Shown here one piece after another: positions 1-6,449 of a stretch of 37,825 nucleotides of DNA. A program made the position numbers and the translations under genes. The stretch is taken from contig CADBOO010000028.1 of the NCBI GenBank assembly GCA_902796225.1, forward strand, positions 1-37,825, written 5' to 3'. Every line of letters begins with the position of its first letter. The first letter of the stretch is position 1. The notes beneath the pieces are model-generated. The model was not told where the DNA came from and searched no databases. It saw only the letters and a program-made list of their open reading frames with translations. This DNA is from an uncultured Ruminococcus sp. (lineage in GTDB: Bacteria > Bacillota > Clostridia > Oscillospirales > Acutalibacteraceae).

Positions 1-30
1 GAGGATACCCATGCGGGTATCCTCTTTTTG
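1..30 (+). terminator. Rho-independent terminator of an upstream gene
   Basis: A perfect 10-bp stem (GAGGATACCC / GGGTATCCTC) with a 4-nt loop is followed by TTTTTG. It would end a rightward gene lying left of the window. Confidence 0.75.
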
Positions 31-225
31 TATTTGTAAGTGCGGGTAACAGGAGTTGAAGGCGAGCGTGCCATCGTCGTCATTCGCCGTACTCGATAGA
101 GCCTGCCTTAGACGGCATACTCTTGTTCTCGTGTGGCGATTCCTCCTCTCCCCGTAACGCGGGGCGTTACGGGGACCCCACTTTGCACGCACATCGTAGG
201 TTAAAACGCCGCAGTGCGGCGCACT
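31..225. other. Non-coding, hairpin-rich stretch, possible structured RNA
   Basis: No credible reading frame is present. Visible pairings are GGCGA (61-65) with TCGCC (84-88), a perfect 10-bp stem around CCCCGTAACG with a 5-nt loop (about 153-177), and CGCCGC/GCGGCG with a 3-nt loop (about 207-221). A terminator follows directly. The stacked hairpins suggest an RNA or a palindromic intergenic element, but I do not recognise a named family. Confidence 0.35.
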
Positions 226-259
226 AAAAAAGAGTCCGGATTTTTCGGACTCTTTTTTT
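226..259. terminator. Bidirectional terminator
   Basis: The stem AGAGTCCG/CGGACTCT closes a small loop and is flanked by an A-run on the left and a T-run on the right, so it can work in both directions. On the minus strand it lies about 100 bp past the nucleosidase stop codon. Confidence 0.7.
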
Positions 260-357
260 ATTGAGATTATCCACAGATCTTCGATCTCTTTGATACAGTC
301 GTGAACGATCTCGCTAAATAGCGGAAGAGGATTCCCAAACAGCAGAATAACGGGTCA

Positions 358-1179
358 TTATAGATTCTCTACCATATACTGAACGATCTTTGCGCACCTT
401 GCCGCAGCCTTTGCTTCAAAGACCGTGTAATCCTCGACTTCGGTTTCGTCCACCTTGTCCGAGATCGCGCGGATGACTACATAAGGGATGTGATTCAGAT
501 AGCAGGTCTGCGCGATCGCAGCGCCCTCCATCTCACAGCACATGCCGCCGAAGTCGGTGGTGATCCTGTCCTTTTGCTCCTTTGTGGAAATAAACTGATC
601 ACCGGAGCACACCCTGCCTTCAAATACATGAACGTCGGGAGCAGACTTCTTGACCGCCTCTACCGCCGATGCGCGCAGCGCTTCATCGGCAGGGAACGCA
701 TACTGCTTTGTGTAGGGGATCTCCCCTTTTTTAAATCCGAGATAGCTGACGTCAAAATCGTGCTGAACAGCGTCGGTCGATACGACGATATCTCCGATGT
801 CGATCTGATTATCGAGAGAGCCTGCAACGCCTGTATTGATGATCCTGGTACAGCCGAATTCGTTGATCAGCGTATTCGTGCAGATTCCGGCGTTGACCTT
901 TCCCATCCCGCACTTGACGATGACGACATTCTTTTTGCCGAGCGTTCCCTCGCAAAACTCCATATCGGCGATCGTCGTAGTGTTTGTGATATCGGCAGCT
1001 TCCTTCAGGGTCGTGACCTCGACGTCCATCGCACCGATGATCCCGATGATTTCTTCTGCTTTTTCTGTTTTTCCTTCAGCTTTTTCAGCCTTCTCTTCGG
1101 TTTTCGAGCAACCGGAAAGCAATACCATTGATACTACCGAAAGAATGCAAATAAAAGGAATAATTTTGCGTTTCATCAT
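358..1179 (-). CDS. mtnN: MTA/SAH nucleosidase with lipoprotein signal peptide
   Basis: The protein belongs to the 5'-methylthioadenosine/S-adenosylhomocysteine nucleosidase family, which hydrolyses MTA and SAH to adenine and thioribose or S-ribosylhomocysteine. Residues 1-24 form a lipoprotein signal (basic start, hydrophobic core, lipobox LSGC with Cys24), followed by a Lys/Glu-rich spacer to about residue 43. The enzyme fold then starts at IIGIIGAMDVE. The expected catalytic residues are present: Glu54 in GAMDVE, the Glu of the CEMEGAA motif, and the Asp of RAISDKVD. Most family members are cytosolic and about 230 residues, so the extra 45 residues and the lipobox are unusual and predict an enzyme anchored outside the membrane. 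AGGTGA precedes two adjacent ATGs; the second (1176) has the better spacing. Confidence 0.92.
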   Translation of the reverse strand: MMKRKIIPFICILSVVSMVLLSGCSKTEEKAEKAEGKTEKAEEIIGIIGAMDVEVTTLKEAADITNTTTIADMEFCEGTLGKKNVVIVKCGMGKVNAGICTNTLINEFGCTRIINTGVAGSLDNQIDIGDIVVSTDAVQHDFDVSYLGFKKGEIPYTKQYAFPADEALRASAVEAVKKSAPDVHVFEGRVCSGDQFISTKEQKDRITTDFGGMCCEMEGAAIAQTCYLNHIPYVVIRAISDKVDETEVEDYTVFEAKAAARCAKIVQYMVENL

Positions 1180-1290
1180 AAGTCACCTCATTGATAATGT
1201 TTAACATTTTTGTGTATGAGAGCGATCAGTCGGACCGCAAACAGGATATTCGCCGCGCTGATCCCGGCTGTCTAAACAGACGTTCCGGTA

Positions 1291-1471
1291 TCAGTACCAA
1301 TTATTGTTATAATAATCGCTTCCTGCGCCGACGATAAAGTAATTCATATACGATCAGTGGTTTTTGATCAGCGAAGTTTCGTCATCTTCAAGGTTGCTGA
1401 ACAGAATAACGTCTTTGGTTTGGAATTTGATGATTCCTAATTCGGTGCGTTCCTATTTTTCTTTTTTTCAC
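1291..1471 (-). pseudogene. Frameshifted small peptide gene (APELGII...DVILFSN type)
   Basis: A strong ribosome binding site (GGAGGTGATTCAG, 1472-1484) precedes a GTG at 1471. Read directly, the frame stops after 27 codons. Adding one base to the A7 run and one G in the CCGAA that follows restores a frame reading MKKKKNRNAPELGII, then KFQTKDVILFSN, ending at a TGA (1354-1356). The same frame continues past that TGA for 20 codons to a second TGA (1291-1293). Short acidic peptides with an APE...II.F...DVI core are, as I recall, common in Ruminococcaceae. I infer a decayed gene with two single-base deletions; sequencing error cannot be excluded. Confidence 0.45.
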
Positions 1472-1485
1472 CTGAATCACCTCCG

Positions 1486-1740
1486 TTATTCAGCAAAGAA
1501 AGCGACGGCTGCTTTCCAATACCTATACAGCGCCTTGACTGCATTTTTCATGTTTTCATTCTCGGTACCGCCGTTCAGCGCGTTGTAAATGTAGTTAAGC
1601 GGGCTGTAGGTGATGGTGCCGTCGTTGACATTCAGCGTGAAGGTATCGCCGATGTTCTTTGCGTTGATACCTCTGATACGCGCTACCCAGTAGTCTCCGC
1701 TTTGTACGGGCACAACCGTATAGCCCTCACAGCTGAAGGT
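1486..1740 (-). pseudogene. C-terminal fragment of a surface/lipoprotein
   Basis: The open frame reads through TFSCEGYTV, then YWVARIRGINAKNIGDTFTL, then a YSPLNYIYNAL segment, and ends with NLKALY-like helices (NAVKALYRYWKAAVAFF). This pattern resembles a C-terminal module repeatedly seen in large Ruminococcaceae surface proteins (recalled, not searched). No start codon or ribosome binding site suits it: the first in-frame GTG (1713) lies inside the module. Upstream, the sequence becomes a different gene fragment at about 1740, so this looks like the tail of a gene whose body was deleted. Confidence 0.5.
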
Positions 1741-1930
1741 CGGCCGGCTGATTATACGCCGTCTGGCATATGTAATCTCCGCAGTTTTGCACCAGTAATA
1801 AAGCGACCAGCGGAATGATCGCCAGCATGATCCTCTTCTGGGTTTTTCCGATATAATTGTCCCTGATCACGCTGATCGTTAATCCGCCCAGCATGATGAC
1901 AAGCGGAATCAATGTAATATACTCTGACAT
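1727..1930 (-). pseudogene. N-terminal membrane fragment of a sensor-like protein
   Basis: From ATG 1930 the frame encodes two hydrophobic helices (residues about 3-20 and 33-48) separated by RDNYIGKTQKRIM, then QNCGDYICQTAY, and stops at 1727. The helix - short polar loop - IMLAII - QN...Y arrangement resembles the start of integral-membrane signalling proteins of this group, which are normally several hundred residues long. Homology appears to end at about 1740, where the surface-protein tail begins in another frame. The promoter at 2045-2072 and a GGA-rich ribosome binding site remain. It is most likely the head of a gene joined to an unrelated tail by deletion. Confidence 0.45.
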
Positions 1931-2044
1931 CAAAGCAGTCCTTGCTCCGTATAATCACAACATCTAATCATTTCTGCTGATAATCGGGGTTGATCCTATT
2001 CTTCTCCCGTATCAACACCCAATACCCATTGCGCTTTTATGATT

Positions 2045-2072
2045 ATTATAACACAAACTATTGCGTTTTCAA
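2045..2072 (-). promoter_or_regulatory. Sigma-A-type promoter for the decayed sensor fragment
   Basis: On the minus strand, TTGAAA (2067-2072) and TATAAT (2045-2050) are separated by 16 bp. Transcription would run into the fragment starting at 1930. Confidence 0.65.
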
Positions 2073-2116
2073 CAATAATTCTTTACAGCTCGCAACAATT
2101 ATTCCGCGCACCTCCC

Positions 2117-2147
2117 GGGTAACGCCAAGCACCGTTACCCCCGTTTT
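2117..2147 (+). terminator. Terminator-like hairpin without an evident gene
   Basis: An 8-bp perfect stem (GGGTAACG/CGTTACCC) with an 8-nt loop is followed by CCGTTTTT. No plus-strand gene precedes it, so it may be a relic or may block read-through toward the lipoprotein gene. Confidence 0.5.
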
Positions 2148-2308
2148 TCAGGATAAACAGAATGCTGATCTTCATGATGATAAAAACCCTTTTGCCAGGC
2201 GATCCAAAGCCGATATCCTCCGGATTTCCGTATCCTGCGTATGTTCATGGAAAAAACCTTCAAAGCCGAATCGTTTTGTGATCGTTTGCCGATGAGAAGA
2301 CTATAAAA

Positions 2309-2340
2309 TTCTTACGACCCTTTATCCGAATTCTTACGAC
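2309..2340 (+). promoter_or_regulatory. Paired direct repeats, candidate LytTR-regulator site
   Basis: Two identical copies of TTCTTACGAC (2309-2318 and 2331-2340) start exactly 22 bp apart, and the second ends 5 bp before the -35 box. LytTR regulators bind direct repeats about two helical turns apart next to -35 boxes, and a LytTR gene lies one gene downstream. The assignment is inferred; the repeat does not match the published AgrA-type consensus closely. Confidence 0.55.
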
Positions 2341-2345
2341 ATGAA

Positions 2346-2374
2346 TTGACTTTTTGCGACAATCGTGGTAATAT
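2346..2374 (+). promoter_or_regulatory. Promoter of the transglutaminase-fold lipoprotein
   Basis: TTGACT (2346-2351) and TAATAT (2369-2374) are separated by the ideal 17 bp. The predicted start leaves a leader of about 78 nt before ATG 2459. Confidence 0.8.
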
Positions 2375-2458
2375 TGCTGTGTGTAATCAAAAGACCGCAT
2401 TCTGGTCGATTATCAATGCTTCGCTGCAGGCGACACCGAAATAATTAGGAGTGTTACC

Positions 2459-3304
2459 ATGAACAAAAAGAAACTGATACAATGTATCGTCGTTTTTCTG
2501 GCAATTCTGTGTCTTGCGGGCGCTGCCGTCGCCTGTAATGAAAACAATGATTCGAAATCCGGTTCAAACAGCGGCAATAACGCTTCGGGAAATCATTCCG
2601 ACGGTCAAACGGGCGATACTCCCGAGAACGGTTTTGCTACCATAGACGGCGTTCGCTTCTACTATGTAGACGGCGAATTGCAGGAGGACACGATCGTCGG
2701 CAACGATACCGACGGCTACTTCTATGCCGACAAGAGCGGCGCGATCAACGAAGGCTACTGCAACGGTCTGACGATCTCGGACGAGGACTGGATCATCATC
2801 GAGGGCAAGGCGTATAAAGTCGAGACCGAATCCGATCAATGTCTGTTTGCCGCGGCAAAGGACGTCGCTGCCTGCACGACCGTTGATATGACCAAGGAAG
2901 AAAAGGTACAGGCTGCCTTTGACTATATCAAGGAACACTATCTTGAAGGCGTTCTGCACAATCCGCCGTATTCCTACACAAAGATGGACTGGCCGATCGT
3001 CTGTGCCAACGACCTTTTTGTCAACGGCAAGGGCGACTGCTACAGCTACGGCGCGGCGTTCGCATATATGGCGCGCGCGATCGGTTACGAAGAAACCTAC
3101 GCCTGCAACAGCGGCGGTCACGGCTGGACGCAGATCGACAATCTCATCTATGATCCCGAGTGGAGCAAGCACAGCTCGAACTATTCCTATTACGGTATGA
3201 GCTACGAAGACGAATGCGACGTTCCCTACGCCAAGGCGATCTCTGACGAAGCGGATTACAAGCGTCTCAAGATCGAGATCCACGCGAACTTTACAGCGGA
3301 ATAA
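2459..3304 (+). CDS. Transglutaminase-like lipoprotein
   Basis: This is a 281-residue exported protein. Residues 1-26 form a lipoprotein signal ending in AVAC (Cys26), and a Ser/Asn/Gly-rich linker runs to about residue 55. Residues 60-115 hold short DG-rich repeats (IDGVRFYYVDG, NDTDGYFYADKSG) like those of wall-associated proteins. A transglutaminase-like core occupies about 145-240, with the full Cys-His-Asp triad: Cys194 in GKGDCYSYG, His221 in GGHGW, Asp232 in IYDPEW. Such domains act as proteases or amide cross-linkers on peptides or cell wall; the substrate here is unknown. It has its own promoter with paired repeats and ends at a terminator, just ahead of a LytTR regulator. AGGAG lies 7-8 nt before the ATG. 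Confidence 0.85.
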   Translation: MNKKKLIQCIVVFLAILCLAGAAVACNENNDSKSGSNSGNNASGNHSDGQTGDTPENGFATIDGVRFYYVDGELQEDTIVGNDTDGYFYADKSGAINEGYCNGLTISDEDWIIIEGKAYKVETESDQCLFAAAKDVAACTTVDMTKEEKVQAAFDYIKEHYLEGVLHNPPYSYTKMDWPIVCANDLFVNGKGDCYSYGAAFAYMARAIGYEETYACNSGGHGWTQIDNLIYDPEWSKHSSNYSYYGMSYEDECDVPYAKAISDEADYKRLKIEIHANFTAE

Positions 3305-3320
3305 TCACCGTGAATTGTAT

Positions 3321-3359
3321 CTGTCGGACCGATGAATGACGCGGTTCGGCAGTTTTTTT
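3321..3359 (+). terminator. Rho-independent terminator after the lipoprotein gene
   Basis: A 10-bp stem with G-U pairs (CTGTCGGACC/GGTTCGGCAG) and a 12-nt loop is followed by seven T. Confidence 0.75.
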
Positions 3360-3451
3360 GCATTTCACCCGCTGAAAACGACAGCTTACTGCTGCGGGTA
3401 TTCACTATTTCAACGATATATGCTACAGTATCATCATCACGGAGGAGAAAG

Positions 3452-3892
3452 ATGTTCAAAGTTGTCATCGATCAGATCGATCCCGCCGAAGACGAACAGA
3501 TCGTCATCCGGTGTCACGAGATCACCGACGAGGTATTGAGCCTTGTCGGAAAACTGAAAAAGAGCGAATCGGTTCTGCTCGGGATGAAAGACGGCGAGAC
3601 CTTCCGCATTCCGCTTAAGGACGTTTACTACATCGAATCCGTTGATAACAAAACATTTATCTGCGCCCAGAAAAGCGTTTTTGAATCGCGGCAGAAGCTG
3701 TATGAGTTCGAGGAGCTGACAGTCGGGACAAAGCTGTTCCGGTGTTCAAAGTCGATGATCCTCAATATTGCGAAGATCCGTTCGGTAGCAGCGTCGGTCA
3801 ACGGCAGATTTGAGGCAAAGCTCATCAACGGCGAAATCGTCATCATTTCGCGGCAGTATGTGCCGGATCTGAAAAAACGTCTGGGAATGTGA
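3452..3892 (+). CDS. LytTR-domain transcriptional regulator without receiver domain
   Basis: The protein is 146 residues. A short N-terminal region (1-45) precedes a LytTR DNA-binding domain (about 45-144) with typical features: IPLKDVYYIESVDNKTFI, LFRCSKSMILNIAKI and ISRQYVPDLKKRL. No phospho-receiver domain is present. Stand-alone LytTR proteins paired with a membrane protein form the LytTR regulatory systems described in streptococci (HdrRM/BrsRM type), where the membrane partner restrains the regulator. The DUF3021 gene 10 bp downstream fits that role. The start is set by GGAGGAGAAAG just before ATG 3452; a longer frame to 3332 would cross the terminator. A weak promoter (TTCACT, 17 bp, TACAGT) lies at about 3401-3429. 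Confidence 0.9.
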   Translation: MFKVVIDQIDPAEDEQIVIRCHEITDEVLSLVGKLKKSESVLLGMKDGETFRIPLKDVYYIESVDNKTFICAQKSVFESRQKLYEFEELTVGTKLFRCSKSMILNIAKIRSVAASVNGRFEAKLINGEIVIISRQYVPDLKKRLGM

Positions 3893-3902
3893 GGTGCGTA
3901 CA

Positions 3903-4337
3903 ATGAAAGATACGATCAAAATGGTTGTCAGCCACTTTTTTGTCATCACGGTCTGTGTGACTGCGGCGATCGGGATTCCCAACGCCTTTATACCCGATCA
4001 CAAGGGATATCCGACGGACTTTCCGCTGAATATCCTGCTCATCGGCGCCACGTCCGCACTGCCGTCGTTCCTTTTTTACTTCAAAAAGGAACCGACCCGC
4101 AGGCAGTTCATCCTCCGCGTGATCCTGCACTTCTGCTGTATCATGGCGGTCATACTGGGTGAAGGCCGGCTGCTCGGCTGGTACAGCAGCGTCACCGAGA
4201 TGCTCTATATCGCGGCATGCGTCATCGTCGTCTATCTCGCAGTATGGATCATCACCACGCGCGCCAGTCAAAACGTCGCGGACAACATCAACTCTGCCCT
4301 GAAAACCATCAACACCGACAGCGACGAGGAAGAGTGA
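3903..4337 (+). CDS. DUF3021 family membrane protein
   Basis: A 144-residue protein with four predicted membrane helices (about residues 8-25, 40-58, 72-92 and 100-121) and a charged C-terminal tail (TDSDEEE). It matches the DUF3021 pattern, a family almost always encoded beside LytTR regulators. GAGGTG, overlapping the regulator's stop codon, supports ATG 3903 over the upstream GTG 3894, so the two genes should be translated together. By analogy with LytTR regulatory systems it is probably the membrane-bound inhibitor or sensor that controls the regulator; this is inference. Its signal cannot be told from sequence. Confidence 0.82.
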   Translation: MKDTIKMVVSHFFVITVCVTAAIGIPNAFIPDHKGYPTDFPLNILLIGATSALPSFLFYFKKEPTRRQFILRVILHFCCIMAVILGEGRLLGWYSSVTEMLYIAACVIVVYLAVWIITTRASQNVADNINSALKTINTDSDEEE

Positions 4338-4384
4338 TCCGACGCCGCGATACGCAGCGACTCCCTCATCCGTTATCCGCAAAC

Positions 4385-4416
4385 AGCATCTTACCCCTGC
4401 AAAAAAGCATCTTGCG
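4385..4416 (+). promoter_or_regulatory. Second pair of direct repeats, candidate LytTR-regulator site
   Basis: AGCATCTTACC (4385-4395) and AGCATCTTGCG (4406-4416) start 21 bp apart upstream of the ABC transporter promoter. The shared CTTACG/CTTGCG core resembles the TTCTTACGAC pair at 2309-2340, suggesting one regulator acts at both sites. Confidence 0.45.
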
Positions 4417-4446
4417 TCCGATCTACGACCGTTCACGCAGGATGCC

Positions 4447-4476
4447 TTTACTTTGCCCGAAACCATGTGGTATCAT
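4447..4476 (+). promoter_or_regulatory. Putative promoter of the ABC exporter genes
   Basis: TTTACT (4447-4452) and TATCAT (4471-4476) have an 18-bp spacing, a moderate match. The ATP-binding gene starts about 19 bp after the expected transcript start. Confidence 0.5.
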
Positions 4477-4501
4477 ACAGTCACGACAGGAGGACAATCA
4501 A

Positions 4502-5410
4502 ATGAAAATGATCGAAGTCAATAATCTAGTCAAAAACTATAAAGATGTGGAAGCGGTCAAAGGGATCAGCTTCTCGGTAGAGGAAGGCTCGTTCTTCGCA
4601 TTTCTCGGCATCAACGGCGCGGGCAAATCCACCACCATCAATATTCTCTGCACCGTCATAGAAAAAACTTCCGGCTCGGTAAAGATCGGCGGCTGTGACC
4701 TCGACGCCGACCGCACGAAGATCAAAAGTCAGATCGGCATCGTATTCCAGAATTCGGTACTGGACAAACAGCTGACCGTCAAAGAAAACCTTTACTCACG
4801 CGCATCCTACTACGGACTGAGCAAAAAAGAGATCCGGGCGCGTGTTGCAGAGCTGGAGAAGATCTTTGAGCTGGGCGAGATCATGAACCGCCGTTACAGT
4901 CAGCTCAGCGGCGGTCAGCGCAGAAGGGTCGATATCGCCCGCGCGCTGATCAACCGTCCGAAGCTCTTGTTCCTTGACGAGCCGACCACGGGACTTGACC
5001 CGATGACGCGCATCAAGGTGTGGGAGATCATCCACAAGCTGCGCAAAGAAACCGGACTGACTGTATTTCTGACCACCCATTATATGGAGGAGACTGTCGA
5101 CTGTGACGACGTGGTCATCCTCGACGACGGCAAAATCGCCGCCCACGGCACGCCGCACAACCTCAAAGAACAGTATGCAAGCAACCGTCTGATCTGGTAC
5201 ACGGAGAAAACAGAAGAAAAAGACGCGATGCTCAAAGCCGAGGGTCTGCAGTATGAGTATTCGATCGACAGCTACAAGATCGGGATCGACAGGATCGCAA
5301 AAGCGACGGATCTGCTCCGCCGATACGATATGATCGACGACTACGAATTCATCAAGGGTAACATGGACGATGTTTTCCTCAACGTTACCGGAAAGAGACT
5401 GGGTGACTGA
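4502..5410 (+). CDS. ABC transporter ATP-binding protein (ABC-2 exporter type)
   Basis: A 302-residue nucleotide-binding subunit of a drug/antibiotic-type exporter. Walker A is INGAGKST near residue 42, the Q-loop is IVFQNSVLD, the signature is LSGGQRRR, Walker B is LLFLDEPTTGLD, and the switch His is in TTHYMEE. The C-terminal 80 residues form the extra domain typical of DrrA-like subunits. AGGAGG 8 nt upstream sets ATG 4502; the much longer frame starting at 4217 overlaps DUF3021 and is not used. It partners with the permease that starts 1 bp after its stop. Its position behind a LytTR/DUF3021 pair suggests that the regulator controls export of a peptide or toxic compound, or immunity to one. 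Confidence 0.92.
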   Translation: MKMIEVNNLVKNYKDVEAVKGISFSVEEGSFFAFLGINGAGKSTTINILCTVIEKTSGSVKIGGCDLDADRTKIKSQIGIVFQNSVLDKQLTVKENLYSRASYYGLSKKEIRARVAELEKIFELGEIMNRRYSQLSGGQRRRVDIARALINRPKLLFLDEPTTGLDPMTRIKVWEIIHKLRKETGLTVFLTTHYMEETVDCDDVVILDDGKIAAHGTPHNLKEQYASNRLIWYTEKTEEKDAMLKAEGLQYEYSIDSYKIGIDRIAKATDLLRRYDMIDDYEFIKGNMDDVFLNVTGKRLGD

Positions 5411-5411
5411 A

Positions 5412-6338
5412 ATGACAAAAACCATGAATTCATACAGAGGCTTGACCGCCAGAAACGCAAAAGTATTCCTCAAAGATAAAACAGCGATCTTCTTCTCGAT
5501 GCTGACACAGATCATCATCCTCGGACTTTTTTTACTGTTCATCAAAAACAGCTATGTCGACGGTATCAACGACGCTCTCGGCGCGCTGAAGGATACGATT
5601 GACAAAGCGGATATCGAAGCGCTGGTCAACTCGTGGATGATCTCCGGCGTACTCGGCACCTCGGTCATCACCGCGACCATGAGCGCCCTCGCCGTGATGG
5701 TCTCCGACCGTCAGGAAAAGATCGATTTTGACCTGAACGCCAGCTCTGTCAAAGGTTCGGTCATCGTAGCGTCATACTTTTCCGGCGCAGTCATCTGCTC
5801 GCTGATCACCAGTTTCTTTCTGCTCGCGTTCGGACTGGCGTTCCTAGCGGCGACCGGCACCTTCCTGCTGACCGCGACGGATATCCTGATGCTGGTCGGG
5901 CTGGTACTGCTCGGATCGGTATCCGCGACCATCATCCTGATGGCGATCATCAGCTTCTTCAAGAAAGATTCCAGCTACAGCGCATTCGGCGTGCTGGTCT
6001 CTACGCTGGTCGGATTTATTGTCGGCGCATACTTCCCTGTATCCGCTCTGGGTGAAACGACCCAGACCATCGTCAACCTTGTCCCCGGCGCTCAGATCAC
6101 CGGCATGATGCGCGAGATACTGGTCTCGCCCGCCATCAATAACATCGATAAGGCGCTCGACGGACTGGACGGCGGTCAGTTCAAGACTACCGCAGAGCAG
6201 ATGTTCTGCGTCAGACTGAATATCTTCGGCTCAGAGATCGATACCGGCTTCATGATGCTGTACTCTGTGATCGCGATCGTCGTCTTCTTCGTGCTGAATA
6301 TCGTATTGTTCCGCTTCACCTCCAAAAGAAAAGACTGA
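5412..6338 (+). CDS. ABC-2 type permease
   Basis: A 308-residue membrane subunit with about six hydrophobic helices: one near residues 28-47, an external segment of about 40 residues, then helices near 75-95, 115-140, 150-180, 190-215 and 285-302. This is the ABC-2 layout. It starts 1 bp after the ATP-binding gene, with GGGTGA as a modest ribosome binding site, so translation is probably coupled. An upstream in-frame start at 5370 would overlap the ATPase by 41 bp and has no ribosome binding site. A terminator follows directly. The substrate is unknown. Confidence 0.88.
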   Translation: MTKTMNSYRGLTARNAKVFLKDKTAIFFSMLTQIIILGLFLLFIKNSYVDGINDALGALKDTIDKADIEALVNSWMISGVLGTSVITATMSALAVMVSDRQEKIDFDLNASSVKGSVIVASYFSGAVICSLITSFFLLAFGLAFLAATGTFLLTATDILMLVGLVLLGSVSATIILMAIISFFKKDSSYSAFGVLVSTLVGFIVGAYFPVSALGETTQTIVNLVPGAQITGMMREILVSPAINNIDKALDGLDGGQFKTTAEQMFCVRLNIFGSEIDTGFMMLYSVIAIVVFFVLNIVLFRFTSKRKD

Positions 6339-6349
6339 TCATCAAATTC

Positions 6350-6383
6350 GCCCCGCTCCGGTTCGCCGCGGCGGGGCTTTTTT
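6350..6383 (+). terminator. Rho-independent terminator after the ABC exporter
   Basis: GCCCCGC (6350-6356) pairs with GCGGGGC (6371-6377), followed by six T. Confidence 0.85.
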
Positions 6384-6391
6384 CGTCCGAC

Positions 6392-6420
6392 TTGACAAAA
6401 GCAGGCTTTCCTTTTAAACT
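6392..6420 (+). promoter_or_regulatory. Promoter of the DUF2325 gene
   Basis: A consensus TTGACA (6392-6397) is followed after 17 bp by TAAACT (6415-6420). Confidence 0.75.
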
Positions 6421-6449
6421 GTTAGCAAATCATTTCTGTGAGGTCATGT

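Larger units (their letters stand above)
1934..2345. other. Intergenic region, no gene seen
   Basis: The region contains the minus-strand promoter at 2045-2072, a hairpin with a T-run at 2117-2147, and paired direct repeats at 2309-2340. The 101-codon plus-strand frame at 1990-2295 has no ribosome binding site, irregular composition and crosses the terminator-like hairpin, so I do not call it. Confidence 0.6.

Noticed and set aside
1990..2295. 101-codon plus-strand frame in the intergenic region
   Set aside because: It has no ribosome binding site, crosses a terminator-like hairpin, overlaps the minus-strand promoter and resembles no protein.
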